Source: Corallococcus macrosporus DSM 14697 (lineage in GTDB: Bacteria; Myxococcota; Myxococcia; Myxococcales; Myxococcaceae). From it: 64,000 nt of DNA. The DNA is taken from positions 1,094,501-1,158,500 of the forward strand of contig NZ_CP022203.1 in the NCBI RefSeq assembly GCF_002305895.1, read 5' to 3'. A program made the translations under genes and the position numbers. Below are positions 9,481 to 18,058 of this stretch, piece by piece (the stretch's first letter is position 1; each line of letters opens with the position of its first letter). The notes below the pieces were generated by a model that was not told where the DNA came from, searched no databases, and worked only from the letters and a program-made list of their open reading frames with translations.

Positions 9481-10852
9481 CCGCGTGCTCCTTCATGAAT
9501 GGCGTCAGCCGGCTCCGGATGAGCTCCGCCGCGCGCTTCAGGTCCACGTCCTCCGCCCGCGTCAGCCCCTCGCTCAGCTCGGCGACGATGCCGTCCGTCA
9601 GCGCGCCCACCTGGTAGGCCAGCCGGTACGGCACGCGGCTGAAGCTCACCAGCGAGTAGCGGCCGACGAACTCGCCCGGGAAGGCGTTGAGCAGCACCTT
9701 CTCCACGGCCTTCCGGAACTGGAAGCGCGGGTCGCCGGCGCTGTCGCGCATCTCCACGAAGTTCTCCACCGCCATGTCGGCGATGGCGTCCGCGTTCGTC
9801 TTGCGCAGGCGCTCGAACGCCGTGAAGACCTGCTCCCAGCCGCCCCCCTGGCCCAGCAGCGCGTCCAGGACGACGCAGTCCTCGAAGCCGCAGTTCATCC
9901 CCTGGCCGAAGAAGGGGACGATGGCGTGCGCCGCGTCACCCAGCAGCAGCGTCTGCCCGCCCACGTGCCAGGGCGCGCCCTTCACCGTCACCATGCTGCC
10001 CGTGGGGCGCGAGAAGAACGCCTCCACCAGGTCTGGGATGAGCGCCTTCGCGTCCGGGAACTGCGCGTCGAAGAACGCCGACAGCGTCTCGGGCGTGTCC
10101 AGCGAGGCGAAGCTCACCGGCCCCTGCCAGGGCAGGAACAGCGTGCAGGTGAAGCTGCCGTCCTCGTTGGGCAGCGCAATCAGCATGAAGGTGCCGCGCG
10201 GCCAGATGTGCAGCGCGTGCTTCTCCATCTGGAACGTGCCGCCCGGGCCCGCCGGAATCGTCAGCTCCTTGTACCCGTGGCCAAGCTGCTCCTGCGTGCC
10301 CGTGAAGTCCGGCCGCTGCTCCAGCGCCTGCCGGATGGCGGAGGCGGAGCCGTCCGTGCCGAACACCACGCGGCCGGGCTCCTGGCGCACCTGCCCGGTG
10401 GCGTCGTCGTGCACCGTGAGCGCGCCCGAGCCGAAGTCCACCTGCGTCACCCGCTGCTTGAAGCGGATGTTCACCTGGCCGGTGGCCTCGGCCGCCGTCA
10501 TCAGGAAGGCGTTCAGCCACGCGCGGGACAGCGAGTTGATGTGCTGCGAGTCGTCCTTGCCATAGGGCTGGTAGACGAGCGCGCCCTGGGGCGGGTGGAT
10601 CATCCGCCCGCGCATGGGGATGGCGTGCTTCAGCGCCTCGTCTTCCAGACCCACCTGCCGCAAGGCGTGCAGTCCGCGCGTGGAGATGGCCAGGTTGATG
10701 GAGCGGCCCCCGTCGACCGTTTCACGGCGCATGTCCGGCCGCCGCTCCAGCAGCTCCACCGGGTGGCCCCGGCGCGCGAGGTAGATGGAGAGCAGCGAGC
10801 CCACCAGCCCCGCGCCCACCACCGTGACGGTGTCCTTCCGAGGCTCACTCAC
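9458..10852 (-). CDS. kmo: Kynurenine 3-monooxygenase
   Basis: 464 residues, an FAD-dependent aromatic hydroxylase converting kynurenine to 3-hydroxykynurenine with NADPH and O2. The N-terminus has the dinucleotide motif VVGAGLVGSLL with the ribose-binding acidic residue in ELLERR. Later elements are GTDGSASAIR and the hallmark GDAAHAIVPFFGQGMNCGFEDC of KMO, in which the FAD pyrophosphate site and substrate-site residues lie. A hydrophobic C-terminal tail helix as in mitochondrial KMO is absent, as in other bacterial forms. The start overlaps the kynU stop by 8 nt, so the two are coupled; its product is the substrate of KynU. Confidence 0.95.
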   Translation of the reverse strand: MSEPRKDTVTVVGAGLVGSLLSIYLARRGHPVELLERRPDMRRETVDGGRSINLAISTRGLHALRQVGLEDEALKHAIPMRGRMIHPPQGALVYQPYGKDDSQHINSLSRAWLNAFLMTAAEATGQVNIRFKQRVTQVDFGSGALTVHDDATGQVRQEPGRVVFGTDGSASAIRQALEQRPDFTGTQEQLGHGYKELTIPAGPGGTFQMEKHALHIWPRGTFMLIALPNEDGSFTCTLFLPWQGPVSFASLDTPETLSAFFDAQFPDAKALIPDLVEAFFSRPTGSMVTVKGAPWHVGGQTLLLGDAAHAIVPFFGQGMNCGFEDCVVLDALLGQGGGWEQVFTAFERLRKTNADAIADMAVENFVEMRDSAGDPRFQFRKAVEKVLLNAFPGEFVGRYSLVSFSRVPYRLAYQVGALTDGIVAELSEGLTRAEDVDLKRAAELIRSRLTPFMKEHADGFRTEG

Positions 10853-12125
10853 GGGCGTAGCCTTCCAGGGCCTTCACGAAGCGGTACACGTCCGTGAAGG
10901 AGTTGTAGAGCGGCGCGGGGGCGGCGCGGATGATGTCCGGCTTGCGGAAGTCGCAGACGATGCCCGCGTCGCCCATCCGCTTGAGCAGGCCCTGGGGCTC
11001 GCCGCGGAAGCGCAGGGAGAGCTGGGCGCCGCGCTGCTTCACGTCCCGGGGGGTGGTGATGCGCACGAAGCCCTGGGGCAGCTTGTCCAACAGGAACTCC
11101 AAATAGCCGGTGAGCCGCTCGCTCTTGGCGCGCAGCGCGGCCATGCCCGCCTGGTCGAACAGCTCCAGGGACGCGCGCAGCGCCGCGAGCTGGAAGATGG
11201 GCGGGTTGGAGAGCTGCCAGCCCTCCGCGCCCGGCAGCGCGTGGAAGGTGGGCCCCATCTGGAAGCGCGTCTGCTTGTCGTGGCCCCACCAGCCCTCGAA
11301 GCGGGGCAGGTCCTTGGTGTGCGCGTGCCGCTCGTGGACGAACACGCCGCCCAGCGCGCCCGGGCCGGCGTTGAGGTACTTGTACGAGCACCACACCGCG
11401 AAGTCCGGCCCGTCGTCGTGCAGCGACAGCTTCAGGTTGCCCGCGCCGTGCGCCAGGTCGAAGCCGACGAGGCAGCCCTTGGCGTGCGCGGCCTTCGTAA
11501 TCGCGGCCAGGTCGAAGGCCTGCCCGGTGAGGTAGTTCACGCTGCCCAGCATCACCAGCGCAACCTCGTGGCCGTGGCGCTCGAGCGTGTCGAGGATGTC
11601 CTCGGTGCGCAGCGTCTCCTCGCCCTCGCGCGGCTTCAGCTCCAGCACGGCCTCGCGGGCGTCGTGGCCGTGGAAGCGCGCCTGCGAGGCCACGGCGTAC
11701 TGGTCCGACGGGAAGGCGCCGGCCTCCACCAGGATTTTGAAGCGCTCCTTCGTGGGCCGGTAGAACGACACCATCATCAGGTGCAGGTTCACCGACAGGG
11801 TGTTCATCACCACGACTTCCAGCGGCTTGGCGCCCACCAGCCGCGCCGCCTGCTCGGTGACGAGCTCGTGGTAGTGCAGCCACGGGTGACGGCCGTGGTG
11901 GTGGCCCTCCACGCCCAGCCGCGCCCAGTCCTCCAGCTCCTCCTGGATGTAGCGCGCGGCGTTGCGCGGCTGGAGCCCCAGCGAGTTGCCCGCCAGGTAC
12001 ACCACCGGCTTGCCGTCCGGCCCCGGCGGGAAGTGGAACGCGTCGCGGTAGCCGCGCAGCGCGTCCTCCGCGTCCAGCGTGTGGGCAAAGGCCTCGGTGT
12101 CCTCGAAGGCGTGCGGCGTCGTCAT
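10845..12125 (-). CDS. kynU: Kynureninase
   Basis: 426 residues, a fold-type I PLP enzyme that cleaves 3-hydroxykynurenine (or kynurenine) to 3-hydroxyanthranilate (or anthranilate) plus alanine. Recognisable blocks are VYLAGNSLGLQP near the N-terminus, WLHYHELV, the PLP aspartate in GFDLAHGAGN, and the Schiff-base lysine in WCSYKYLNAG (Lys249), followed by GGVFVHERH and a GWWGHD element. The ATG at 12125 overlaps the stop of the upstream decarboxylase gene as ATGA, which fixes the start. It is surrounded on both sides by pathway neighbours. Confidence 0.96.
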   Translation of the reverse strand: MTTPHAFEDTEAFAHTLDAEDALRGYRDAFHFPPGPDGKPVVYLAGNSLGLQPRNAARYIQEELEDWARLGVEGHHHGRHPWLHYHELVTEQAARLVGAKPLEVVVMNTLSVNLHLMMVSFYRPTKERFKILVEAGAFPSDQYAVASQARFHGHDAREAVLELKPREGEETLRTEDILDTLERHGHEVALVMLGSVNYLTGQAFDLAAITKAAHAKGCLVGFDLAHGAGNLKLSLHDDGPDFAVWCSYKYLNAGPGALGGVFVHERHAHTKDLPRFEGWWGHDKQTRFQMGPTFHALPGAEGWQLSNPPIFQLAALRASLELFDQAGMAALRAKSERLTGYLEFLLDKLPQGFVRITTPRDVKQRGAQLSLRFRGEPQGLLKRMGDAGIVCDFRKPDIIRAAPAPLYNSFTDVYRFVKALEGYARE

Positions 12126-13138
12126 GGTGCGAAGTCCTCGGGGGCGCGTCCCAGCCAATCGAAGGCGTTGCGCCAGAGCAGCCGCTCACGCGCGGCGGGC
12201 TCCAGCTCGGTCAGGGACTCGATGAGCGTGCCCGGGCGGTCCTCGCCCAGGGGGAAGGGGTAGTCACTGCCGAGCGCCACCTTGTCCTGGCCGAAGAGCC
12301 GGACGATGTAGCGCAGCGCGTCCGCGTCATGGACCAGCGAGTCCACCCAGAAGCGGCCCAGGTAGTCCCGGGGCGGCACCTTGTTGTCCACGGCGACCAG
12401 GTCCGGCCGGGCCTCGAAGCCGTGCTGAATCCGGCCGAGCGTGTGCGGGAACGCGCCGCCGCCGTGCGCGAAGGCGAAGCGCAGCCTGGGCAGCCGCTCC
12501 AGCACGCCGCCGAAGATGACGGAGCAGATGGCCAGCGACACCTCGGCCGGCATGCCCACCAGCCACGGCAGCCAGTACTTCTGCATCTTCGCCTCGCCCA
12601 TCATGTCCCAGGGGTGGACGAAGACGGCCGCGCCCAGGTCGCTCGCGGCCTCGAAGAAGGGGAACAGCGCCGGGTCGGACAGGTTCCAGTCGTTGACGTG
12701 CGAGCCAATCTGCACGCCCGAGAAGCCCAGCTCCTTCACGCACCGCTCCAGCTCGCGGATGGCCAACTCCGGCGACTGGAGCGGCACCGTGCCCAGGCCC
12801 ACGAAGCGCTTGGGGTGCGCCTGCACCACGGAGGCCAGGTGGTCGTTGAGGAAGCGCGACAGGTCCGCGCCGTGCTCGGGCTTCGTCCAGTAGCCGAACA
12901 TCACGGGGATGGTGGACAGCACCTGGACGTGGACGCCGGCCGCGTCGCACTCCTCGATGCGCTTCACCGGGTCCCAGCAGTTGCTCTCGATTTCGCGGAA
13001 GAACTTGCCGTCATCCCGGAGCATGCGCGCGCGGCAGGGCGCGTGGTGGTCCAGGGTGATGAAGCCGCCGTAGCCGTAGCGCTCGGCGAAGCGCGGCAGG
13101 TTGGCGGGGAGGAGGTGCGTGTGGATGTCGACCTTCAA
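12122..13138 (-). CDS. nbaD: 2-amino-3-carboxymuconate-6-semialdehyde decarboxylase
   Basis: 338 residues, an amidohydrolase-superfamily zinc enzyme (ACMSD) that decarboxylates the unstable product of 3-hydroxyanthranilate dioxygenase and so diverts it from quinolinate. The metal ligands are visible: HTH at the very N-terminus, a histidine in VFVHPWDMMG, and the aspartate in LGSDYPFPLGE. The reading frame begins with a TTG codon that overlaps the preceding gene's stop as TTGA; GGGAGG lies 9 nt upstream, which supports this rare start. The in-frame codons further upstream are inside the dioxygenase gene and are not coding. Confidence 0.95.
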   Translation of the reverse strand: MKVDIHTHLLPANLPRFAERYGYGGFITLDHHAPCRARMLRDDGKFFREIESNCWDPVKRIEECDAAGVHVQVLSTIPVMFGYWTKPEHGADLSRFLNDHLASVVQAHPKRFVGLGTVPLQSPELAIRELERCVKELGFSGVQIGSHVNDWNLSDPALFPFFEAASDLGAAVFVHPWDMMGEAKMQKYWLPWLVGMPAEVSLAICSVIFGGVLERLPRLRFAFAHGGGAFPHTLGRIQHGFEARPDLVAVDNKVPPRDYLGRFWVDSLVHDADALRYIVRLFGQDKVALGSDYPFPLGEDRPGTLIESLTELEPAARERLLWRNAFDWLGRAPEDFAP

Positions 13139-13659
13139 CGGGCGGAGCCTCCCTTGACCACCTTCGTCCCGCACTTCTTGCAGGTGCAGTTGTCGGGGTT
13201 GCCGTAGAAGTGCTCGAAGATGGGCGGAAGCTGCGTCACCAGGTCGGTGACGTGCACGAACTCCTCGTAGAGCTTCTCGCCGCACTGCGGGCACAGCCAC
13301 ATGAAGCCGTCCAGCTCCTTCGGCTGGCGGCGGCGCTCCAGCACCAGCCCCACCGTGCCCGCGGGGCGCTGCGGCGAGTGCGGCACGTTGGGCGGCAGCA
13401 GGAAGATTTCGCCTTCGTGGATGGGGATGTCCTGGACCTGGCCCTCGTCGATGACCCGCAGGTTCATCGTGCCCTCGAGCTGGTAGAAGAACTCCTCGCC
13501 CTCGTTGATGTGGAAGTCCGTGCGCGCGTTCGGGCCACCGACGACGGTGACCATGAACTCGCGGTCCGCCCACACCTGCTGGTTGCCCACGGGGGGCTTG
13601 AGCAGGTGGCGGTGCTCATCAATCCACTTCTTGAAGTTGATGGGAGTCAGGCGGCCCAT
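13135..13659 (-). CDS. nbaC: 3-hydroxyanthranilate 3,4-dioxygenase
   Basis: 174 residues, a cupin-type non-haem iron dioxygenase that opens the ring of 3-hydroxyanthranilate. The catalytic iron ligands are His50, Glu56 and His94 in DFHINEGEEFFY and PPNVPHSPQ. The bacterial-type C-terminus carries a rubredoxin-like second iron site with cysteine pairs at 123/126 (LCPQCG) and 160/163 (TCKKCG). The length matches the single-domain bacterial family. The start codon directly abuts the deaminase stop, and the gene's own stop overlaps the decarboxylase TTG, so three successive enzymes are made together. Confidence 0.96.
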   Translation of the reverse strand: MGRLTPINFKKWIDEHRHLLKPPVGNQQVWADREFMVTVVGGPNARTDFHINEGEEFFYQLEGTMNLRVIDEGQVQDIPIHEGEIFLLPPNVPHSPQRPAGTVGLVLERRRQPKELDGFMWLCPQCGEKLYEEFVHVTDLVTQLPPIFEHFYGNPDNCTCKKCGTKVVKGGSAR

Positions 13660-14091
13660 TCATTCACCTCCGATGGTGGCGATGCACTTGAGCTCGATGG
13701 CAATCGGCGTGGGCAGCCGGTTGATTTCGAGCGTGGTCCGGCACGGCGGGTCGTCCTTGAAGTACTCCGCCCACAGCCGGTTGTAGGTGGGGAAGTCCTT
13801 CTTCATGTCGGTGAGGTACACCGTCACGTCCACCAGCTTGTCCCAGGACGAGCCCGCGTCCTCCAGGATGTAGCGGACGTTGCGGAACACCGAGTGGCAC
13901 TGCGCCTCGATGTCGTACGAGACGATGTTGCCCTCCGCGTCCAGCTCCACGCCGGGAATCTTCTTCGTGCCGCGCTCGCGCGGGCCCACGCCGGACAGGA
14001 ACAGGAGGTTGCCCACGCGGCGGGCGTGGGGGTACAGGCCCACCGGCTCCGGGGCCTTCTGCGAATCGACGCGTTCGCTGTCACTGCTCAC
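13660..14091 (-). CDS. nbaF: RidA-family 2-aminomuconate deaminase
   Basis: 143 residues of the RidA/YjgF/YER057c fold, with the conserved arginine in PPCRTTLEI and the C-terminal glutamate-containing IELKCIA. In this operon the family member is expected to be the 2-aminomuconate deaminase that yields 4-oxalocrotonate and ammonia. The alternative, a general enamine/imine deaminase, is less likely here because dehydrogenase, dioxygenase and decarboxylase genes of the same pathway flank it. It lies 30 nt after the dehydrogenase and abuts the dioxygenase gene. Confidence 0.88.
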   Translation of the reverse strand: MSSDSERVDSQKAPEPVGLYPHARRVGNLLFLSGVGPRERGTKKIPGVELDAEGNIVSYDIEAQCHSVFRNVRYILEDAGSSWDKLVDVTVYLTDMKKDFPTYNRLWAEYFKDDPPCRTTLEINRLPTPIAIELKCIATIGGE

Positions 14092-14121
14092 GGCGTGCTC
14101 CTCACGTTGGGGGCAGGGGGT

Positions 14122-15564
14122 TCACAGCTTGATGCAGATGTTCTTCGGCTCGGTGAAGAAGCGCAGCGCGTCCCAGCCGCCCTCGCGGCCCACGCCGGAG
14201 TCCTTCACGCCGCCAAACGGCGTGCGCAAATCGCGCAGCATCCACGTGTTCACCCAGACGATGCCGCTGTGCAGCCGCGAGGCGAAGCGGTGCGCGCGCT
14301 TCACGTCCTGGGTCCACACGCTGGCGGCCAGGCCGTACTTCGTGGCGTTGGCCCACGCCAGCACCTCGTCCTCCGAGTCGAAGGGCATGATGCTGGCCAC
14401 CGGGCCGAAGATTTCTTCCTGGTTGGTGCGGCAGCCCGCGTCCAGCCCTTCAAGGAGGGTGGGCTCCACGAACCAGCCGTCGCGGCAGCGCCCGGGCACG
14501 CTGGCGCGCTGTCCGCCGGTGAGGACGCGGCCGCCCTCCTGCTTCGCCAGGCTCACGTAGCCCAGCACCTTGTCGAAGTGCTGCTGCGACACCAGCGCGC
14601 CCTGGTCCGTGCCCGCCTCCAGCGGGTCACCCACCTTGAGCGCGCGCGTGCGCTCCACCAGCGCCTCCTTGAAGCGCGCGTAGAGGGGCCGCTGCACGAA
14701 GATGCGCGGGCCGCAGAGGCAGATCTGCCCCTGGTTGGCGAAGGACGAGCGCAGCGTGGTGGCCAGGGCCTCGTCGAAGTCGCAGTCCGCGAAGACGACG
14801 TTGGGATTCTTCCCGCCCATCTCCAGCGACAGCTTCTTGAAGGCGGGCGCGGCCACGCGCGCAATCTCCGCGCCGGTGCGGGTGCTGCCGGTGAAGGAGA
14901 TGGCGCTGATGTCCGGGTGCTCGCTCATCGCGGCGCCCACCTTGGGGCCCAGGCCGTGCACCAGGTTGAGCACGCCCGGCGGCAGGCCCACGTCGCGGCA
15001 GACCTGGGCCAGCAGGTACGCCGTCATCGGCGTCACCTCGGACGGCTTGGCCACCACGCAGTTCCCCATGGCGAGCGCCGGCGCAATCTTCCAGGACAGC
15101 AGGTAGAGCGGCAGGTTCCACGGGGAGATGCAGCCCACCACGCCCAGCGGCGCGCGCAGGGTGTAGTTGAGGGCCACGTCGTCCGTCTGGTGCGCCTCGC
15201 TGGAGAACTGCGTCACCGCGTCCGCGAAGAACTCGAAGTTGAGGATGCTGCGCGGGATGTCCACCGTGGAGGCGACCGACAGCGGCTTGCCGGTGTCGAT
15301 GGACTCCGCGCGGGCGAAGGCGTCCAGGCGGCTCCGGATGCCGTCCGCGATGCGACGCAGCCAGCGCGAGCGCTCGGTGGCCGGCGTGGCGGCCCAGGCG
15401 GGGAAGGCCCGCGCGGCGGCCTCCACCGCGCGCTGGACGTCGGCCGCGTCGGAGTCCGGCACCTGGGCATACGTCTCGGCCGTGGCGGGCTCGGGCTTGT
15501 CCAGCCACGCGCCGCCGCGCGCGGGCAGCAGCTCACCGCCGATGTAGTTGAGCACCTTCTCCAT
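14122..15564 (-). CDS. nbaE: 2-aminomuconate-6-semialdehyde dehydrogenase
   Basis: 480 residues, an NAD-dependent aldehyde dehydrogenase. Visible elements are the cofactor-site block beginning SPWNLPLYLL, KPSEVTP, FTGSTRTG, the general-base segment EMGGKNPNVVF and the catalytic cysteine in NQGQICLCG (Cys282). It oxidises 2-aminomuconate semialdehyde to 2-aminomuconate, the substrate of the RidA-type deaminase that follows. The ATG at 15564 is preceded by GGAGGG. It is the first gene of the seven-gene operon, so the operon promoter should lie in 15565-15850; I could not pick boxes there with confidence. Confidence 0.93.
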   Translation of the reverse strand: MEKVLNYIGGELLPARGGAWLDKPEPATAETYAQVPDSDAADVQRAVEAAARAFPAWAATPATERSRWLRRIADGIRSRLDAFARAESIDTGKPLSVASTVDIPRSILNFEFFADAVTQFSSEAHQTDDVALNYTLRAPLGVVGCISPWNLPLYLLSWKIAPALAMGNCVVAKPSEVTPMTAYLLAQVCRDVGLPPGVLNLVHGLGPKVGAAMSEHPDISAISFTGSTRTGAEIARVAAPAFKKLSLEMGGKNPNVVFADCDFDEALATTLRSSFANQGQICLCGPRIFVQRPLYARFKEALVERTRALKVGDPLEAGTDQGALVSQQHFDKVLGYVSLAKQEGGRVLTGGQRASVPGRCRDGWFVEPTLLEGLDAGCRTNQEEIFGPVASIMPFDSEDEVLAWANATKYGLAASVWTQDVKRAHRFASRLHSGIVWVNTWMLRDLRTPFGGVKDSGVGREGGWDALRFFTEPKNICIKL

Positions 15565-15853
15565 GGACGAGCCCTCCGGTTGTGCCTGCCCACGGACGGC
15601 GACGGGCGAGCCCCGCCAACCCCTCCGGGAGAGGGCGCGCAATGTACGCCGCCCCTCCGTGCCTCACCAGCATCACGCGCGCCCGCAGTCCACTGTCATC
15701 GAATCGTGGCTGCCCGCCTGGACGCCTCGTGGAATGCCGCACTGCGCGAACGCGCGCGGACCACCAGCACCCCGTGTGGAACGCAGGGCAGGGCGCGCGC
15801 TCGCCGCGAGGGCTCTCCGGCCCTGGCCTCGCGGTCCGGGGCGGGATGGGCCG

Positions 15854-16129
15854 TCAGGTGCGCGTGGACCAGGGGACGTCGGAGCGCTGGCCCGCGCGCC
15901 AGAGCGCCCACACGCCCGCCAGCGTCACCAGCCAGGTGAAGGCATGGAAGAGGCCGTCCCAGAACATGTTCACCTTGATGTTCACCACGTCGTCGGGCGG
16001 CAGGGGCGTGGAGAGCATGTGGTGCCACTGGAGGATCTGGTGCAGGAGGATGCCGTCCACGAAGCCGCCCAGGCCCACGCCCAGCAGCAGGCCCGCGAGC
16101 ACCAGCGGCCCCCGGTTCCCCGCGCTCAT
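15854..16129 (-). pseudogene. DUF2243 membrane protein, C-terminal half missing
   Basis: The 91 codons match the first half of DUF2243 membrane proteins closely: GLGGFVDGILLHQILQWHH, then NMFWDGLFHAFTW and a second helix. The family normally continues for another 50-60 residues, with a second HH-containing helix pair. Here a stop follows DVPWSTRT, and none of the downstream frames contains the missing half, so this is a deletion rather than a simple frameshift. The ATG overlaps the preceding small gene's stop as ATGA. It may be a nonfunctional remnant, or a shortened but still membrane-inserted protein. Confidence 0.65.
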
Positions 16130-16383
16130 CGCGCGCGCTCCTGGCCGCGGCTCCGCGCACGCTGCCTCAGGGGCACGGCCGCGGGCGCCGCCCTCGCGGC
16201 GAGCACCAGCGCGCACACGATGAGCAGGAGGACGAGGAAGGGCAGGACGGTGAGCGAAAGGCGGCCCCAGAAATGCTCGTCGAGGATTCCCGCCACCACC
16301 TCGGGCCGGCAGGTGGGGCATGCCGAGGCCGCGGAGGCCGTCAGCAGCGCGGTGGTGATGCCGGTGGAGATTCCCCGCCCCAT
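16126..16383 (-). CDS. Small membrane protein with exported Cys pair
   Basis: 85 residues. An N-terminal signal-like segment ends at SAASA, followed immediately by CPTCRPEV, so the CxxC pair would sit just outside the membrane. One strong transmembrane helix follows (about residues 45-63) and then an Arg-rich tail that should remain in the cytoplasm. AAGGGGG precedes the ATG. It is coupled to the truncated DUF2243 gene by an ATGA overlap. The function is not recognised. Confidence 0.65.
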   Translation of the reverse strand: MGRGISTGITTALLTASAASACPTCRPEVVAGILDEHFWGRLSLTVLPFLVLLLIVCALVLAARAAPAAVPLRQRARSRGQERAR

Positions 16384-16565
16384 GTGTCGCCCCCTTCAGA
16401 TGGAGGGGAAGCTCGCCACCCCGCCTGGCCACGGCAAGCCGACGCCGCGGCCCCATCGCGGCCAGGCCGCCCGTCAGCCCCGCCCGCCGGGGCGGCTGGC
16501 TGTGTCCGGGGGAGGCCACCGCGCCCGGGCGGCTCGGCTATAAGGCGGCTCCTGGAGGAGACACC

Positions 16566-17348
16566 ATGTCGCGGAAAGTGGCGCTCATCACCGGAGCCTC
16601 GGCGGGTTTGGGAGAGCAGTTCGCACACCTGTTCGCGAAGGACGGGCACGACGTCATCCTGGTCGCGCGCAGCGCTCCGCGCCTGGAGGCGCTGGCGGCG
16701 AAGCTGGAGCAGGCGCACGGGGTGAAGGCGCACGTCTTCCCGGCGGACCTGGGACGGCCGGAGTCCCCGGAGCAGCTCTTCGACGCGGTGCGCGCGCGCG
16801 GGCTCGCGGTGGAGTTCCTGGTGAACAACGCGGGCTTCGGCTCCTGCGGCCCCTTCCTGGAGCAGGAGCTGGCGCGCGAGGCGGAGATGGTGGAGGTCAA
16901 CTGCACCGCGCTCTTGAAGCTGTCTCACCTGTTCGCGCGGCCCATGCGCGAGCGGGGCAGCGGGCGCATCCTCAACGTCGCCTCCACCGCGGGCTTCCAA
17001 CCCGGGCCCTTCATGGCCACGTACTTCGCCACCAAGGCCTTCGTGGTCTCCCTGTCGGAGGCGCTGGCCCACGAGCTGAAGGGCACGGGCGTGACGGTGA
17101 CGTGCCACTGCCCGGGCGCCACGCACACGGAGTTCACCCAGCGGGCGGGCAATGGCCAGACGCGCTTGTTCCAGCGCTCCGGCGTGGCGAAGGCGGAGGA
17201 CGTGGCCGCTCATGCCTACGCGATGATGATGCGCGGCCGGGTGCTCGCCATCCATGGACTGCTCAACTGGGCGGGGACCATGGGCGCGCGCCTCGGCCCG
17301 CGCGGGGTGGTGCGCGCGCTGGCGGCCAGCCTCAACCAGCAGGGCTGA
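16566..17348 (+). CDS. Short-chain dehydrogenase/reductase
   Basis: 260 residues with all classical SDR marks: TGASAGLG cofactor loop at the N-terminus, LVNNAGFG, the catalytic serine in NVASTAGF, and the YxxxK pair in YFATKAF, followed by CPGATHTEF. It resembles the DltE/oxidoreductase group that acts on acyl or keto substrates, but the substrate cannot be told. GGAGGAG lies a few bases before the ATG. It is monocistronic; the outer-membrane protein gene converges on it. Confidence 0.92.
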   Translation: MSRKVALITGASAGLGEQFAHLFAKDGHDVILVARSAPRLEALAAKLEQAHGVKAHVFPADLGRPESPEQLFDAVRARGLAVEFLVNNAGFGSCGPFLEQELAREAEMVEVNCTALLKLSHLFARPMRERGSGRILNVASTAGFQPGPFMATYFATKAFVVSLSEALAHELKGTGVTVTCHCPGATHTEFTQRAGNGQTRLFQRSGVAKAEDVAAHAYAMMMRGRVLAIHGLLNWAGTMGARLGPRGVVRALAASLNQQG

Positions 17349-17366
17349 GGCTGGCGGCGCTTCGCG

Positions 17367-17975
17367 TCAGTTGTACGTCGCGGACAGGACGATGGCCACG
17401 TTGGTGACGTTCCAACTGTCGTTGTTGCTGTCGTCCCGGATGCGGCCCAGCGCCAGCTCGGCGCCGATGCCCAGGCCCCAGTTCTTGCTGACCCACCACT
17501 CCTTGCCGATGCCCAGGTGCAGGCCGCCGCCCAGGTCCGTCTCGGCAATCGTCTCACCCTGCTCGCTGATGGAGAGCTGGGTGTAGCTGATGGCGCCGGA
17601 CAGGTAGATGTTGGCGGGCATGAAGTAATAGGTGACGCCCAGGCCCACCGCGCCCAGGTTCTGGCTCCACTCCTCGTTCGCGTTGTCGACGGAGAGGTCC
17701 CCCACCTGGATGCTCGGGTTGGGCGAGGCGGCGCCGTAGAACTTGCCGTAGAGGATGAGGTTGTTGACGAGCGCGAAGCCGATTTCGGCGTTGATGTTGC
17801 CGCTGGCGCCCTTCACCGCCACTTCGGGCGTGAAGTCGGCCGCCGAGGCCCGGAGATAGCCGCCGCCCACCTGCAGGCGCAGATAGAAACCGTCATGAAC
17901 GTGCTCGTCGTATTCCTGGGCGCTCGCGGTGGTGGCGCTGAAGAGCAGGGCCGCGATGATGCTGGGGTATCGCAT
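17367..17975 (-). CDS. Outer-membrane beta-barrel protein
   Basis: 202 residues with a signal peptide cleaved after TTASA (about residue 19). The mature chain alternates polar and hydrophobic residues in strands rich in Gly, Tyr and Asn, and ends in ATYN, consistent with an 8-stranded OmpA/OmpW-like barrel. AAGGAG precedes the ATG at 17975, which fixes the start. It is divergent from the 4-oxalocrotonate decarboxylase gene across an 83-bp promoter region. The function is unknown; such barrels can be small pores or structural proteins. Confidence 0.82.
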   Translation of the reverse strand: MRYPSIIAALLFSATTASAQEYDEHVHDGFYLRLQVGGGYLRASAADFTPEVAVKGASGNINAEIGFALVNNLILYGKFYGAASPNPSIQVGDLSVDNANEEWSQNLGAVGLGVTYYFMPANIYLSGAISYTQLSISEQGETIAETDLGGGLHLGIGKEWWVSKNWGLGIGAELALGRIRDDSNNDSWNVTNVAIVLSATYN

Positions 17976-18058
17976 GAGAACAACTCCTTCGGAGAATCCC
18001 ACCCGGCCGGGGTTCCGCGCTATGTAGCACGGCCGGAACGACCAAGAGAGGGCAGGGG

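Noticed and set aside
13210-15939. A 909-codon open frame on the plus strand across the kynurenine genes
   Set aside because: It is the antisense of well-supported enzyme genes; its translation is Val/Arg/His-rich without domains. Long antisense frames are expected at this GC content.
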